Shown piece after piece: positions 46,729 through 55,771 of a DNA stretch of 64,000 nt (its first letter is position 1; every line of letters begins with the position of its first letter). The notes beneath the pieces are model-generated. The model was given only the letters and a program-made list of their open reading frames with translations. It made no database searches and had not been told where the DNA came from. Source of the DNA: Lautropia sp. (GTDB lineage Bacteria; Pseudomonadota; Gammaproteobacteria; Burkholderiales; Burkholderiaceae_E); contig JAUNAC010000002.1 in the NCBI GenBank assembly GCA_030527825.1, positions 718,444 through 782,443 of the forward strand, written 5' to 3'. The position numbers and the translations under genes are program-made.

Positions 46729-47703
46729 TCACTGCCCGCTTTCCAGCTGTTGTGTCGGATTCAATGCGGGCGCCTGGCCTTGATAGCGCTGGGGCTCATT
46801 GTCCCGGCCAACCTCCTCTTTCTGGCCAAGCCTTGCCGCCTCGGGTGACTGGGGATAACGGCTGCGCAACTGCTCGATCAGCTGACTGGCATAGACGGTG
46901 TTGTTGCCCAGTCTGGCCACCCGTATTCCTTGCCAGAGCGTCTCGGCTGTCGGCTGATAGGTAGCCAACAGACGATCAGAATAGAAACGGGCCCGGTCAT
47001 AGGTACCCCGCTTCAGATAGAGCTCGGCAAGGTTATACATGGCCACGGCATTGGATGGATCCACCTTGAAAGCGCGCAGCAGATAGCCTTCGGCCGCACC
47101 GTCATCGCCCAACTGCATCAGACAGATACCGGCATTGTGCAGAGGCTTGGCAGGCGTTGCATAGGTATGATCGCTGGCAGCCACGTCGAAATAGCGGATG
47201 GCTTCACGCTGGCGACCCGTCTGGCACAGATACCAGCCGTAGTTGTTGTTCAGTTCCGCATCCCGGGGCGCTACCCGCAGCCCCTGACGGAAATTTTCAT
47301 CGGCCTTGTCCGGTTCGTTCATGGCCGCAAAAACCAGCCCGCGCATGCCATATGCAGCGGCATAATCCGGATCAATCCGGATGGCCTGGTCGATTTCCTG
47401 CAGCGCCATCGGCATGTTGCCACCCTGATAGTGACCTACCGCCAGCTCAAGACGGATCCGGGCACGACGCCGCTTTTCCTCCGCCGGCGAAAGCTGGCTG
47501 CTGACCGACGAAACTCCGGCATCAGCAGCGGTGCCACCGGCCGGGCGGCTACCGCCCCTATGGCCTATGGTTTCGGTGGTGACACAACCTGCCAACGCCA
47601 TGCCGATGCCCAGCGCCAGCATCAAGGCTGCTACCCGCCCCGGGCGGGCCCCCTGCATGCCGATACCTGCACGCCCATCCAGCGAAGCTTCACGTCCAAT
47701 CAT
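46729..47703 (-). CDS. pilW: Type IV pilus pilotin PilF/PilW (TPR lipoprotein)
   Basis: This 324-residue lipoprotein carries a lipobox ALAGC (Cys at about residue 39) and tetratricopeptide repeats such as IRIDPDYAAAYGMRGLVFAAMNEPDKADENFRQGL and AVAMYNLAELYLKRGTYDRA. Pilotins of this family guide PilQ secretin assembly in the outer membrane. ATG 47703 is chosen for AAGGA 8 bases upstream; it gives a signal peptide with a long n-region, and ATG 47658 would give a more usual one. It sits between rlmN and rodZ. Confidence 0.9.
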   Translation of the reverse strand: MIGREASLDGRAGIGMQGARPGRVAALMLALGIGMALAGCVTTETIGHRGGSRPAGGTAADAGVSSVSSQLSPAEEKRRRARIRLELAVGHYQGGNMPMALQEIDQAIRIDPDYAAAYGMRGLVFAAMNEPDKADENFRQGLRVAPRDAELNNNYGWYLCQTGRQREAIRYFDVAASDHTYATPAKPLHNAGICLMQLGDDGAAEGYLLRAFKVDPSNAVAMYNLAELYLKRGTYDRARFYSDRLLATYQPTAETLWQGIRVARLGNNTVYASQLIEQLRSRYPQSPEAARLGQKEEVGRDNEPQRYQGQAPALNPTQQLESGQ

Positions 47704-47756
47704 TTCTGCTTCCTTCATGGTCCTATCCGAGAAAAACCTCATTTCACCCTGCCTGC

Positions 47757-49115
47757 TCAATCCGCCATCGCCCACCGCCCCAGTGCTGCCCCGGTGCCGG
47801 TGCCTCGCGGACGGTGAAACTTGAGCGTCCGTTCGCGCAGTCTGGTCCGGTCGACGACCTCGCCAGCCAGTTGACCGCAGGCAGCGTCAATCTCGTCTCC
47901 GCGGGTTCGTCGCACGGTGGTGACGATACCAGCCCGCTGCAGCACCTCCCCAAACTGCCGGATCGTCCGGTCCGCCGAGCGATGCAAGCCAGAATCGGGA
48001 AACGGGTTGAACGGGATGAGATTGAACTTGCAGGGAAGATCAGCCACCAGCGCCACCAGCTCATGGGCATGCGTCACCGAATCGTTGATCCCCCGGAGCA
48101 TCACGTATTCAAAGGTGATGAAATCACGCGGAGCCACCTTCAGATACCGCTGGCACGCTGCCAGCAACTCCTTAAGAGGATACTTGCGATTGAGCGGCAC
48201 AAGCTCATCACGCAGCGTATCGTTGCTGGCGTGCAGCGAAACCGCCAGTGCCACCGGGCAATCTTCCGACAGACGGTCAATCAGGGGCACTACACCGGAG
48301 GTCGAAACCGTCACCCGGCGGCGCGACAGGCCATAACCGTGGTCATCCAGCAACAAACGCAGGGCAGGCAGGAGTGCCGCATAGTTGAGCAAGGGTTCAC
48401 CCATGCCCATGAAAACGATGTTGCTGATCGGACGCTGGCCGGCTGCATCCTCAAGATCTTCATCCGCAACGGAAAGGTCATCCACACCGCCCCAGCGCGG
48501 CTGGGAGCCAGGTTGGCGCAGCAGGTGATTGGCCAGCCAGATCTGGCCGATAATCTCGGCCGTGGTCAGATTGCGGGAAAAACCCTGCTTGCCCGTGGAA
48601 CAGAAACTGCAGTTGACCGCACATCCGGCCTGCGATGAGACGCACAAGGTACCGCGTCGTGCTTCAGGGATGAATACGGCCTCGACCGCATTGCCTGCTC
48701 CGACATCGAACAGCCACTTGCGGGTGGCATCCGCGGCCGTGTGATCCTTCAGAACCGCCGGCGGCAGAATCCTTGCCTGCCCCTGCAAACGCTCCCGGAA
48801 AGTCCGCGCCAAGTCTGTCATGGCAGCCCAGTCCGATACGCCGCGCTGATGCACCCAACGCATCAGTTGCTGGGCACGGAAGGGCTTTTCACCCAGGCGC
48901 GCGCAAAAATCCAGAAACCCCTGCCGATCCAGCCCCAGCAGGTTAGGAGGGTCATCTGTGCCACGGGCAGCGGCCCCAGCCGTTTTTGGGGCGACAGACA
49001 GAGGCCCGGATGGCGGGATAGAAGCACACGGGCCACCTTTCTCGCGCTGAGAAACAGGTGCTGTATCAGCGGCTGAGGAGGGGGGATCCTGACGGACAAC
49101 CAGGACGGATTCCAT
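47757..49115 (-). CDS. rlmN: Dual-specificity rRNA/tRNA methyltransferase RlmN
   Basis: This radical SAM enzyme methylates C2 of A2503 in 23S rRNA and A37 in some tRNAs. The radical SAM motif is [14 protein letters not shown], with [23 protein letters not shown] and the C-terminal CGQLAGEV carrying the methyl-accepting Cys. At 452 residues it has ~55 extra low-complexity N-terminal residues before the conserved [15 protein letters not shown] short internal insertion ([20 protein letters not shown]) is also seen. Another Isc-dependent Fe-S enzyme. Confidence 0.97.
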   Translation of the reverse strand: MESVLVVRQDPPSSAADTAPVSQREKGGPCASIPPSGPLSVAPKTAGAAARGTDDPPNLLGLDRQGFLDFCARLGEKPFRAQQLMRWVHQRGVSDWAAMTDLARTFRERLQGQARILPPAVLKDHTAADATRKWLFDVGAGNAVEAVFIPEARRGTLCVSSQAGCAVNCSFCSTGKQGFSRNLTTAEIIGQIWLANHLLRQPGSQPRWGGVDDLSVADEDLEDAAGQRPISNIVFMGMGEPLLNYAALLPALRLLLDDHGYGLSRRRVTVSTSGVVPLIDRLSEDCPVALAVSLHASNDTLRDELVPLNRKYPLKELLAACQRYLKVAPRDFITFEYVMLRGINDSVTHAHELVALVADLPCKFNLIPFNPFPDSGLHRSADRTIRQFGEVLQRAGIVTTVRRTRGDEIDAACGQLAGEVVDRTRLRERTLKFHRPRGTGTGAALGRWAMAD

Positions 49116-49201
49116 GCGCTATCTCCAGACATCACACCGGTTCAGGGCCCGGCGCCGGACAGGGATACCAGCCCGGCCCGCCTGGCCGGACCAGCGGACA
49201 G

Positions 49202-49627
49202 TCAGCGTGAGCAGATCTGCATCGCCGGAAAGAAAAAGGCAATCTCGCTGGCCGCCGTCTCGGGGGCATCGGAACCGTGAACGGCATTAGCGTCAATACT
49301 GTCAGCAAAATCAGCCCGGATCGAGCCTTTTTCCGCTTTCTTCGGATCCGTTGCGCCCATCAGCTCACGATTGCGCAGAATGGCATTCTCTCCCTCCAGC
49401 ACCTGCACCATCACCGGGCCGGACACCATGAATGCCACCAGATCCTTGAAGAAAGGACGTTCACGGTGAACCGCATAGAACGCCTCGGCTTCGGCCTTGG
49501 AAAGCTGCATCATGCGGGCAGCCACGATCTTCAGGCCGGCAGACTCGAAGCGGGCAATGATCTGGCCAATGACATTTTTGGCAACCGCATCCGGTTTGAT
49601 GATCGAGAGGGTTCTTTCAACAGCCAT
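49202..49627 (-). CDS. ndk: Nucleoside diphosphate kinase
   Basis: This 141-residue enzyme balances NTP pools. The [18 protein letters not shown] start, the [18 protein letters not shown] segment and the active-site His in [12 protein letters not shown] are all present. ATG 49627 has GGAG at a good distance. It is the first gene of the ndk-rlmN-pilW-rodZ-ispG-hisS run. Confidence 0.98.
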   Translation of the reverse strand: MAVERTLSIIKPDAVAKNVIGQIIARFESAGLKIVAARMMQLSKAEAEAFYAVHRERPFFKDLVAFMVSGPVMVQVLEGENAILRNRELMGATDPKKAEKGSIRADFADSIDANAVHGSDAPETAASEIAFFFPAMQICSR

Positions 49628-49715
49628 AAATAGCTCCGTTGTGCCCATCCTGAATGACGGGCAAATGGGGGAAGCGACCAGCCCTGACCGGAACTGGCCG
49701 CGTGGTTAATCCGCT

Positions 49716-49721
49716 ATTATA
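49716..49721 (-). promoter_or_regulatory. Possible -10 element of the ndk promoter
   Basis: TATAAT on the minus strand lies 89 bases upstream of the ndk start in the divergent region. No convincing -35 is found 16-18 bases further up. Confidence 0.4.
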
Positions 49722-49851
49722 ACGTGTCTGCCGGCCGCATTCCGGCTCAGGCGGGGCCTCGCCCCGAAACCGTGAACTTTTGCCGCCGCCCGACGGCCCC
49801 AGCAACCGCCAGACCGTCATCTCTGTCAACCGGATCAGCCACTTGGCCGTT

Positions 49852-49857
49852 TATAAT
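49852..49857 (+). promoter_or_regulatory. Possible -10 element of the BAX-inhibitor-like gene
   Basis: TATAAT on the plus strand lies 62 bases upstream of ATG 49919. The -35 region is weak. With the minus-strand -10 at 49716 it suggests divergent promoters for this gene and ndk. Confidence 0.4.
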
Positions 49858-49918
49858 GGACCTTGGGGTTCGTTGCCCTTTTTGTACTGGATCCCATCAC
49901 TCTGGAGACCCTCCACTT

Positions 49919-50614
49919 ATGGCCATTGACCAGATTTCCCCGCAATACCAGGCAGCCGGTGGCGTCGAAGCCCGCAACCGGGTATTGCGCAACACCTACG
50001 CCCTGCTCTCGCTGTCGATGATTCCCACCATTCTCGGCGCATGGGTCGGCATCGCGACACATTTCTCCCTGTTCGCCAGCAGTCCCGGCCTCAGTTTCGT
50101 GGCTTTTCTGGCCATTGCCTGGGCGTTCATGGCCGGTATCACCCGCTTCCGTAACAGCGGTACCGGCATTTTGCTGCTCCTGGGCTTCACTTTCTTCATG
50201 GGGCTCATGCTCTCGCGTCTGCTCGGGTTCGTACTGGGCATGCACAACGGCCCTCAGGTCGTCATGATGGCCTTTGGCAGCACAGCCATCATCTTTGGCG
50301 TCATGGCCAGCATTGCCAGTACCTCAAAGCGTGACTTCTCTGCGATGGGTCGCTGGCTCTCCGTCGGCGTGATCGTCATCCTGCTGGCGGCTGTTGCCAA
50401 CATCTTTTTGCACCTGCCTGCCCTGATGCTGACCATCTCCCTGCTGGCCACCGTCGTCTTCTCGCTGTTCATCCTCTTCGACCTGAACCGCGTTGTGACT
50501 GGCGGTGAAACCAACTATGTGATGGCCACCCTCTCGGTCTACATCAACCTCTACAACGTCTTCAGCAACCTGCTTGCCCTCTTCGGCGTCGCCGGCGGCA
50601 ACAGCAGCGACTGA
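49919..50614 (+). CDS. BAX inhibitor-1/YccA family membrane protein
   Basis: This 231-residue protein has about seven membrane helices, with the family segments YALLSLSMIPTILGAWVG, LLLGFTFFMGLMLSRLLGF and LFILFDLNRVVTGGETNYVMATLSVYINLYNVFSNLLALFG. The last helix region is the YccA/YbhL signature. Proteins of this group modulate FtsH (YccA) or conduct calcium-like ions (YbhL/BsYetJ); the role here is uncertain. ATG 49919 has GGAG 14 bases upstream. The HflKC genes for an FtsH complex lie 12 kb away. Confidence 0.93.
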   Translation: MAIDQISPQYQAAGGVEARNRVLRNTYALLSLSMIPTILGAWVGIATHFSLFASSPGLSFVAFLAIAWAFMAGITRFRNSGTGILLLLGFTFFMGLMLSRLLGFVLGMHNGPQVVMMAFGSTAIIFGVMASIASTSKRDFSAMGRWLSVGVIVILLAAVANIFLHLPALMLTISLLATVVFSLFILFDLNRVVTGGETNYVMATLSVYINLYNVFSNLLALFGVAGGNSSD

Positions 50615-50667
50615 CCACTCGCGCCGCTGCGCCGCAAACAGACGGCGACACGCACGCGGAACAGCAA

Positions 50668-50699
50668 AACGGCCCATCCAGAAATGGGCCGTTTTTTTT
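50668..50699 (+). terminator. Intrinsic terminator, possibly bidirectional
   Basis: AACGGCCCAT (50668-50677) pairs perfectly with ATGGGCCGTT (50684-50693), and T continues to 50699. On the minus strand the stem is followed by GTTTTG, so it may also end the rlmD transcript that converges on it. Confidence 0.88.
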
Positions 50700-50722
50700 C
50701 TTCTCGATCCAGCCCCCAGCCT

Positions 50723-52129
50723 TTACCCCTGCGGCTCCAGCAAAACAATGGACTCCACGTGAGCCGTGTGCGGAAACATGTTTGCAACCCCCGCCTGACT
50801 CACCCGCCATCCTCCCTCGTGAACCATGAGACCAAGGTCCCTGGCCAGGGTTGCCGGATTGCACGAAACATAAACCATGCGTGCCGGTCTCCGGGCAGGC
50901 GCAAGCGCGGCCAGAACCCGTGCCACCGCCAGTGCTCCATCACGCGGCGGATCAATCAGCAGCCGATCCACCCGGCCCAGCGCCTGCCAGGCATCCTGGT
51001 CAAAATGAAAGAGATTGGCCACCCGGAACTGCACGCCCTCCTTGCCCGGCGGGGCCAACAGTGCCTGACGGTTGGCCCGGGCGTTGCGCCGCCCCTGCTC
51101 GACCAGGGATGACAACCCCTCCACACCTGTCACGCGCCTGGCCCGGGTTGCCAGCGGCAGCGTGAAATTACCCAATCCACAAAAAAGATCGACCACCCGA
51201 TGATCGGGCTCAAGCGCCAGCATCCGTATCGCCCGGCCAAGTAACTGACGGTTGACGCCGGCATTGACCTGCGTGAAATCTGTCGGACCAAAGGGAAGAC
51301 GAATACCGAACTCCGGAAGGTCATAAGCCAGCGCCGATGAACCATCCACACGGCCCAGGCCATCACACAGTAGCCGAACACTGTCGGGCCCGGCCGGCTG
51401 CTGCCAGATTTCCAGTGAATGCTGTCTGCCAAAAGCCAGCAAAAGAGCATGATCCCGGGGGGACAGCGGCAGCAAGGTACGAAACACCAGCGCTGTCGGA
51501 TGATGCGGTGGATGCTGACAGTCACCCACAGCCACCTCGATCTGGGGAATGCGATGCCGGATAGAAAGTGATTCGACCAGCGCCTTCAGCGCAGGCAGCA
51601 TACCGGAAATCCGGACAGGCAAAATCTCACAGCCCTGCAAATCGGCAACATAGCTGGACTTTTTTTCGTGAAAGCCGATCAACACCCCGCCGCGTGACGG
51701 CACATCCCGAACAGCCAGGCGGGCACGAAAGCGATAGCCCCAGGCCCGCCCCTCGATCGGCGGCAGCATCTGGGCAGGGCGCACCCGCCCCAGGTGCCAG
51801 AGCGTATCTTCCAGCACCCGCTGTTTGAAGGCGAGCTGCGCCCGCACATCCGCATGCTGAAGATTGCAGCCACCACAGATCCCGTAATGGCGGCAGCGTG
51901 GTTGCACCCGATCCGGTGAAGCATGCAGAATATACTGGATCTCAGCGACATCGAAACGGGCCTTGCTGCGCACGGGGCGGGTCACAATGGTTTCGCCCGG
52001 TAACCCCCCTTGCACAAAAACGACCTTGCCGGCACGGTGAGCGATGCCCTGGCCATCCAGGTCGACCGATTCGATTCGGCATGCCTCACCTGCTCCCGGT
52101 CGCAACAAAGAGGAAGTAACTGTACTCAC
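50723..52129 (-). CDS. rlmD: 23S rRNA (uracil-1939-C5)-methyltransferase
   Basis: This 468-residue enzyme has an N-terminal TRAM domain (RIESVDLDGQGIAHRAGKVVFV), a [4Fe-4S] site in CRHYGICGGCNLQH, the SAM motif VVDLFCGLGNFTLPLA, and the catalytic Cys in YVSCNPATLARD. The start is GTG 52129. It lies 26 bases after the NlpD-like gene, with no rpoS between them. Confidence 0.96.
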   Translation of the reverse strand: MSTVTSSLLRPGAGEACRIESVDLDGQGIAHRAGKVVFVQGGLPGETIVTRPVRSKARFDVAEIQYILHASPDRVQPRCRHYGICGGCNLQHADVRAQLAFKQRVLEDTLWHLGRVRPAQMLPPIEGRAWGYRFRARLAVRDVPSRGGVLIGFHEKKSSYVADLQGCEILPVRISGMLPALKALVESLSIRHRIPQIEVAVGDCQHPPHHPTALVFRTLLPLSPRDHALLLAFGRQHSLEIWQQPAGPDSVRLLCDGLGRVDGSSALAYDLPEFGIRLPFGPTDFTQVNAGVNRQLLGRAIRMLALEPDHRVVDLFCGLGNFTLPLATRARRVTGVEGLSSLVEQGRRNARANRQALLAPPGKEGVQFRVANLFHFDQDAWQALGRVDRLLIDPPRDGALAVARVLAALAPARRPARMVYVSCNPATLARDLGLMVHEGGWRVSQAGVANMFPHTAHVESIVLLEPQG

Positions 52130-52155
52130 CGGGGCTGACTCAACAGGACAGAAAT

Positions 52156-53076
52156 CTAACGTTTAGGCAGAACACCAACCGGATCCACCGGCTTGCCCGA
52201 CTGGCGCACCTCGAAATGCAGCGTCGGACGCTGATTTCCGCCGCCGCCCAGCTCAGCAATCTTCTGGCCACGTGTGACCTGCTGACTTTCCTTCACATCC
52301 AGGCTGCGATTATGGGCATAGACCGACAGCATGGCGTTGCCATGTTTGATGATGATGAGCTTGCCATAGCCCCGCGGCCCTTCACCACTAAAGATCACCC
52401 GCCCGTCGGCAGCAGCCTGCACGGGGTCCCCTTCCTTGCCTGCCAGCAGCAACCCCTTGTTGGAGACGCCATCAAATGGCTGCACAACACTCCCTGCCAG
52501 CGGCCAGCTGAAACGCACCCCATCAAATGTCCGCGTCGCCGAGGGGACCGCCGGCGGCCGGTCCGCAGCCGCTGGCTTGCCGGCGCCCGGCGACGAATTC
52601 GCGCTGTTTGCACCCGCTGCACTGGCTGCCGGCGCCGCCCCGCGTGCACCGGCTGAACCAACCATAGCCGGCGCTGCCGGCAGCGGCGCCTGGGCCGTCA
52701 ACGACGGGCGGGGGGTGCCATAAGGACGCTTCAAGCCCTGCGGCCCCACCTTCAGATTGGGATTGTCGGGAGACCCAAAGGCCCCCGGTGCATTGATGGC
52801 GCCCTGATAAACCGGTGTCACCTGGGCCGAGCCCGTCGTACCGCCCTCAGTCTGGGCCGCCTGATTGGCGTTCGCCCCCTGCCCATCCGGATGCGGTTCA
52901 CCCTGTGGCAACGACATCCTGTTGTCGGTCTGGGCGGGGGCACTCCCCGCCGGAGCCCCCGGTGTGGTGCGATTGACCACTGGCGCGGGCCGGGACGCGG
53001 CACAACCAGCCATCAGCAGCACAACCGGAACCACCAGCCAAAGGGAAGACTGTTTCTCTGGCACAACGCTCTTCAT
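52156..53076 (-). CDS. NlpD-like lipoprotein with degenerate M23 domain
   Basis: This 306-residue lipoprotein has a lipobox LLMAGC (Cys25), a long Ala/Pro/Gly-rich region (~30-185) and a C-terminal LytM/M23 domain (about 190-305, with FSWPLAGSVVQPFDG, GYGKLIIIKHGNAMLSVYAHN and TLHFEVRQSGKPVDPVGVLP). The zinc ligands are not complete: the HxxxD position reads NKGLLLAG, and only one His is left in LHFEV. It therefore probably activates an amidase instead of cutting peptidoglycan, as NlpD does. No LysM domain is visible, unlike standard NlpD. It follows surE-pcm in the normal order. Confidence 0.85.
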   Translation of the reverse strand: MKSVVPEKQSSLWLVVPVVLLMAGCAASRPAPVVNRTTPGAPAGSAPAQTDNRMSLPQGEPHPDGQGANANQAAQTEGGTTGSAQVTPVYQGAINAPGAFGSPDNPNLKVGPQGLKRPYGTPRPSLTAQAPLPAAPAMVGSAGARGAAPAASAAGANSANSSPGAGKPAAADRPPAVPSATRTFDGVRFSWPLAGSVVQPFDGVSNKGLLLAGKEGDPVQAAADGRVIFSGEGPRGYGKLIIIKHGNAMLSVYAHNRSLDVKESQQVTRGQKIAELGGGGNQRPTLHFEVRQSGKPVDPVGVLPKR

Positions 53077-53102
53077 TCAGAAAATTCCTCCGTCTACACG
53101 GT

Positions 53103-53798
53103 CTAGCGGGCGACACCAGCACGCAATGGCACAAATCGTACCGGATCCAGAATCGTCAGCGACCATTCATCGGGGCTCACCCGATCTACCACATGCAGCG
53201 TCTGCATCTGACTATCCGCTTGCTTGACCGGTGCCACCAGACGTCCGCCAACAGCCATTTGTCGCAACCAGTCCCGGGAAATGCCCTCGCTGGCGGCAGC
53301 ACTGATCACCACATCATACGGTGCCCCGGCAGTGACCCCGGCCGTACCATCCCCAAAAATCAGCCGCAGATTAGGTAATCGGAACGGCCGCACATTGACC
53401 TTGGCCAATTCATGCAACCAATGTACACGCTCGACCGACACCACATCGGCAAACAGCCTGGCCATGACCGTCGCCTGGTAGCCGCACCCCGTCCCGATCT
53501 CTAGTGCCCGCAATCTGCCCACCTCCTGCGGACGCACCGATTCTGCCAGCAACCAGAGCATGCGCGCCACAGTAGATGGACGAGAGATCGTCTGGCCGTG
53601 CCCAATGGGCAGAGCCACATCCTCATATGCCCGACTGGCCAACCCCTGTTCCACGAACAGATGGCGGGGAACCTTCTTCATGGCCCCCAGCACCAGCTCC
53701 GAATCAATGCCATGATCCCGCAGCTGTTCCACCATCCGTAACCGGGCCCGCTCGGACACCAGCCCATCACGGTCAGAGCGCGGAATCAGGCCAGCCAT
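53103..53798 (-). CDS. pcm: Protein-L-isoaspartate O-methyltransferase
   Basis: This 231-residue repair enzyme methylates isoaspartyl residues in aged proteins. [45 protein letters not shown] and the SAM motif [18 protein letters not shown] are diagnostic. ATG 53798 lies inside the 3' end of surE (13-base overlap), so the two are translationally linked. Confidence 0.97.
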   Translation of the reverse strand: MAGLIPRSDRDGLVSERARLRMVEQLRDHGIDSELVLGAMKKVPRHLFVEQGLASRAYEDVALPIGHGQTISRPSTVARMLWLLAESVRPQEVGRLRALEIGTGCGYQATVMARLFADVVSVERVHWLHELAKVNVRPFRLPNLRLIFGDGTAGVTAGAPYDVVISAAASEGISRDWLRQMAVGGRLVAPVKQADSQMQTLHVVDRVSPDEWSLTILDPVRFVPLRAGVAR

Positions 53799-54529
53799 TG
53801 ACGGGTCTTGTCCAGCTGGGCGACAGCCGTCAGATCAATATGCAACGGGCTGATCGAGACCCGGTGATGCGCCACGGCATGGAAATCCGTGCCGGGCCCG
53901 TTATCAGCCTCCGGTCCGGCCCGACCAATCCAGTAGACCATCTCGCCCCGCGGATTACGCGCTGGAATCACCGGTTCACTATGGTGACGCCGACCCAGGC
54001 GGGTCGCTTCAAACCCCTGGAGCGCAGCGTAGGGCACTGCCGGAATATTCACATTGAGCAATACCGGCTCCTGCCATGGCGCAGCCAGCTGGAGCATCAC
54101 CAGCTCACGCGCAACCCTGGCAGCACAATCCAGATGCTCATAGCCTCGACCGACCAGCGAAAACGCCAGCGCCGGCACCCCCAGCAGATATCCCTCGGTC
54201 GCTGCAGCCACCGTACCGGAGTAGATCGTGTCATCGCCCATATTGGCGCCATCATTGATGCCCGAAACGACCAGATCCGGCGGGCCGTCCAGCAACCCGC
54301 CGGTGACCGCCACGTGCACGCAGTCTGTCGGGGTGCCATCAACAAAGCGAAAACCATTCGGCGCCGTGCGCACCGTCAGCGGCCGGCTGAGGGTCAGCGA
54401 ATTGGATGCACCTGAGCGATCCCGTTCCGGGGCACACACGAAAATCTCGCCCAGATCGGCCAATGCCAGCGCCAGAGCTTCAATCCCGGGCGCAAAATAG
54501 CCGTCGTCATTACTGATGAGTATACGCAT
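53786..54529 (-). CDS. surE: 5'-nucleotidase SurE
   Basis: This 247-residue metal-dependent nucleotidase has the N-terminal [16 protein letters not shown] and the metal-site segment [27 protein letters not shown]. SurE dephosphorylates nucleoside monophosphates and short polyphosphate and is tied to stationary-phase survival. It leads the surE-pcm-nlpD group. ATG 54529 is the family start. Confidence 0.97.
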   Translation of the reverse strand: MRILISNDDGYFAPGIEALALALADLGEIFVCAPERDRSGASNSLTLSRPLTVRTAPNGFRFVDGTPTDCVHVAVTGGLLDGPPDLVVSGINDGANMGDDTIYSGTVAAATEGYLLGVPALAFSLVGRGYEHLDCAARVARELVMLQLAAPWQEPVLLNVNIPAVPYAALQGFEATRLGRRHHSEPVIPARNPRGEMVYWIGRAGPEADNGPGTDFHAVAHHRVSISPLHIDLTAVAQLDKTRQWLA

Positions 54530-54631
54530 TTGGCCATTCTATCAATGCCAGGCCAACGACGTCTCATGCAATGCCAGTAGCGTCGCATCCATGCTGCTGC
54601 ATGCAGTGGCATGACAGACCGGGAGCACCGC

Positions 54632-55123
54632 TCAGTTACCTTCTGCCCCATCTGCTGGCACGGGCGCCGATGGCCAGTCACGGATGTATGCCTTGAGCAT
54701 CTTGTTCTCGAAGCTCTGGGCTTCCAGCACAGAACGCGCCACATCATGAAACGAAAGAATGCCCAGCAACACTCCCTCCTCCATGACTGGCACATAGCGG
54801 GTATGCGTCGCCACCATCAACCGCCGCAGCTCATTGACATCGACCGATGGCGCCACCACCACCGGATCCACCACCATGACATCCCGCACACAGATTTCGG
54901 CCACCGGCCGGGTAGGGCCATTGCAATGTTCCTGCTGACGCCGCGCCAGCATCCGCACCACCTCACGGAAAGTCAGCATGCCCGCCAGCCGCCCCTGCTC
55001 CATAACCACCACCGACCCGATATCATGCTCGGCCATGGTCAGGACTGCATCGGACAACATCATGTCGGGCGTGACCGTAAACAGCGTACTGCCCTTCAGA
55101 CTCAGAATATCGGCAACGATCAC
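54632..55123 (-). CDS. CBS-domain pair protein
   Basis: This 163-residue protein consists of two CBS motifs: residues ~5-65 (TVTPDMMLSDAVLTMAEHDIGSVVVMEQGRLAGMLTFREVVR) and ~80-140 (VRDVMVVDPVVVAPSVDVNELRRLMVATHTRYVPVMEEGVLLGILSFHDVA). Such pairs bind adenine nucleotides and regulate partners; no attached catalytic domain is present. The start is GTG 55123, with AAGGAGA 9 bases upstream. It lies 102 bases before surE, with no known functional link. Confidence 0.92.
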   Translation of the reverse strand: MIVADILSLKGSTLFTVTPDMMLSDAVLTMAEHDIGSVVVMEQGRLAGMLTFREVVRMLARRQQEHCNGPTRPVAEICVRDVMVVDPVVVAPSVDVNELRRLMVATHTRYVPVMEEGVLLGILSFHDVARSVLEAQSFENKMLKAYIRDWPSAPVPADGAEGN

Positions 55124-55346
55124 GACGACGAATCTCCTTTCGGGTTACGGGCACCGTCGCACCCGCGAACAGGGCCACAGTACGGCCCCAGGATCTAACT
55201 GTAACAAACTTCCCCCGCTCTGCCCGCCCCTTTCTAATGAAACTGCACTGTCGACCTAAGCAAATACCCTGAAAGACTGCTATCTTTCCGCGTACGACCT
55301 GTATCCCCGGGGTGAAACCGTACCCTCGCACCCACACTGACGCGCC

Positions 55347-55763
55347 ATGGACCAGCTTAGCCCCCAATATCTCCCGTCAGCCCCTGACGAAGGGCTCAGC
55401 CTGGCCAGCCAACGCTGGCGCCAGCTGAGCGTACTGCTGATCGGCCTCCTGATCCTGCTCGACACCACCTGGGAGCTTTGGCTGGCGCCACTCCGGCCCG
55501 GTGGTTCCATGCTGACCCTGAAAGTCCTGCCCCTGGTCTTTGCACTGCCTGCGCTGAAGCGCGGCTGGATGCGAACCTACCAGCTATGGAGCATGCTGAT
55601 CCTGCTTTATCTGTGCGAAGGTATCGTCCGAGGCATGAGCGATCATGGCCTCTCGGCCAGACTGGCCTGGCTGGAAGCGGCCCTGACAGCAGCCAGCTAC
55701 CTCACGCTCATGCTCTATGTCCGCAGCCGTCGTACTTGTACGCCGCAGCGGGCATCTCGCTAG
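55347..55763 (+). CDS. DUF2069 membrane protein
   Basis: This 138-residue protein has three to four hydrophobic segments (LSVLLIGLLILLDTTWELWL, LKVLPLVFALPAL, LWSMLILLYLCEGIVRG, LEAALTAASYLTLMLYVR). The RGWMRTYQLWSMLILLYLCEGIVR region is the DUF2069 signature. Function is unknown. It diverges from the CBS gene and ends 8 bases from the convergent dusA. Confidence 0.85.
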   Translation: MDQLSPQYLPSAPDEGLSLASQRWRQLSVLLIGLLILLDTTWELWLAPLRPGGSMLTLKVLPLVFALPALKRGWMRTYQLWSMLILLYLCEGIVRGMSDHGLSARLAWLEAALTAASYLTLMLYVRSRRTCTPQRASR

Positions 55764-55771
55764 ACGGCTGC

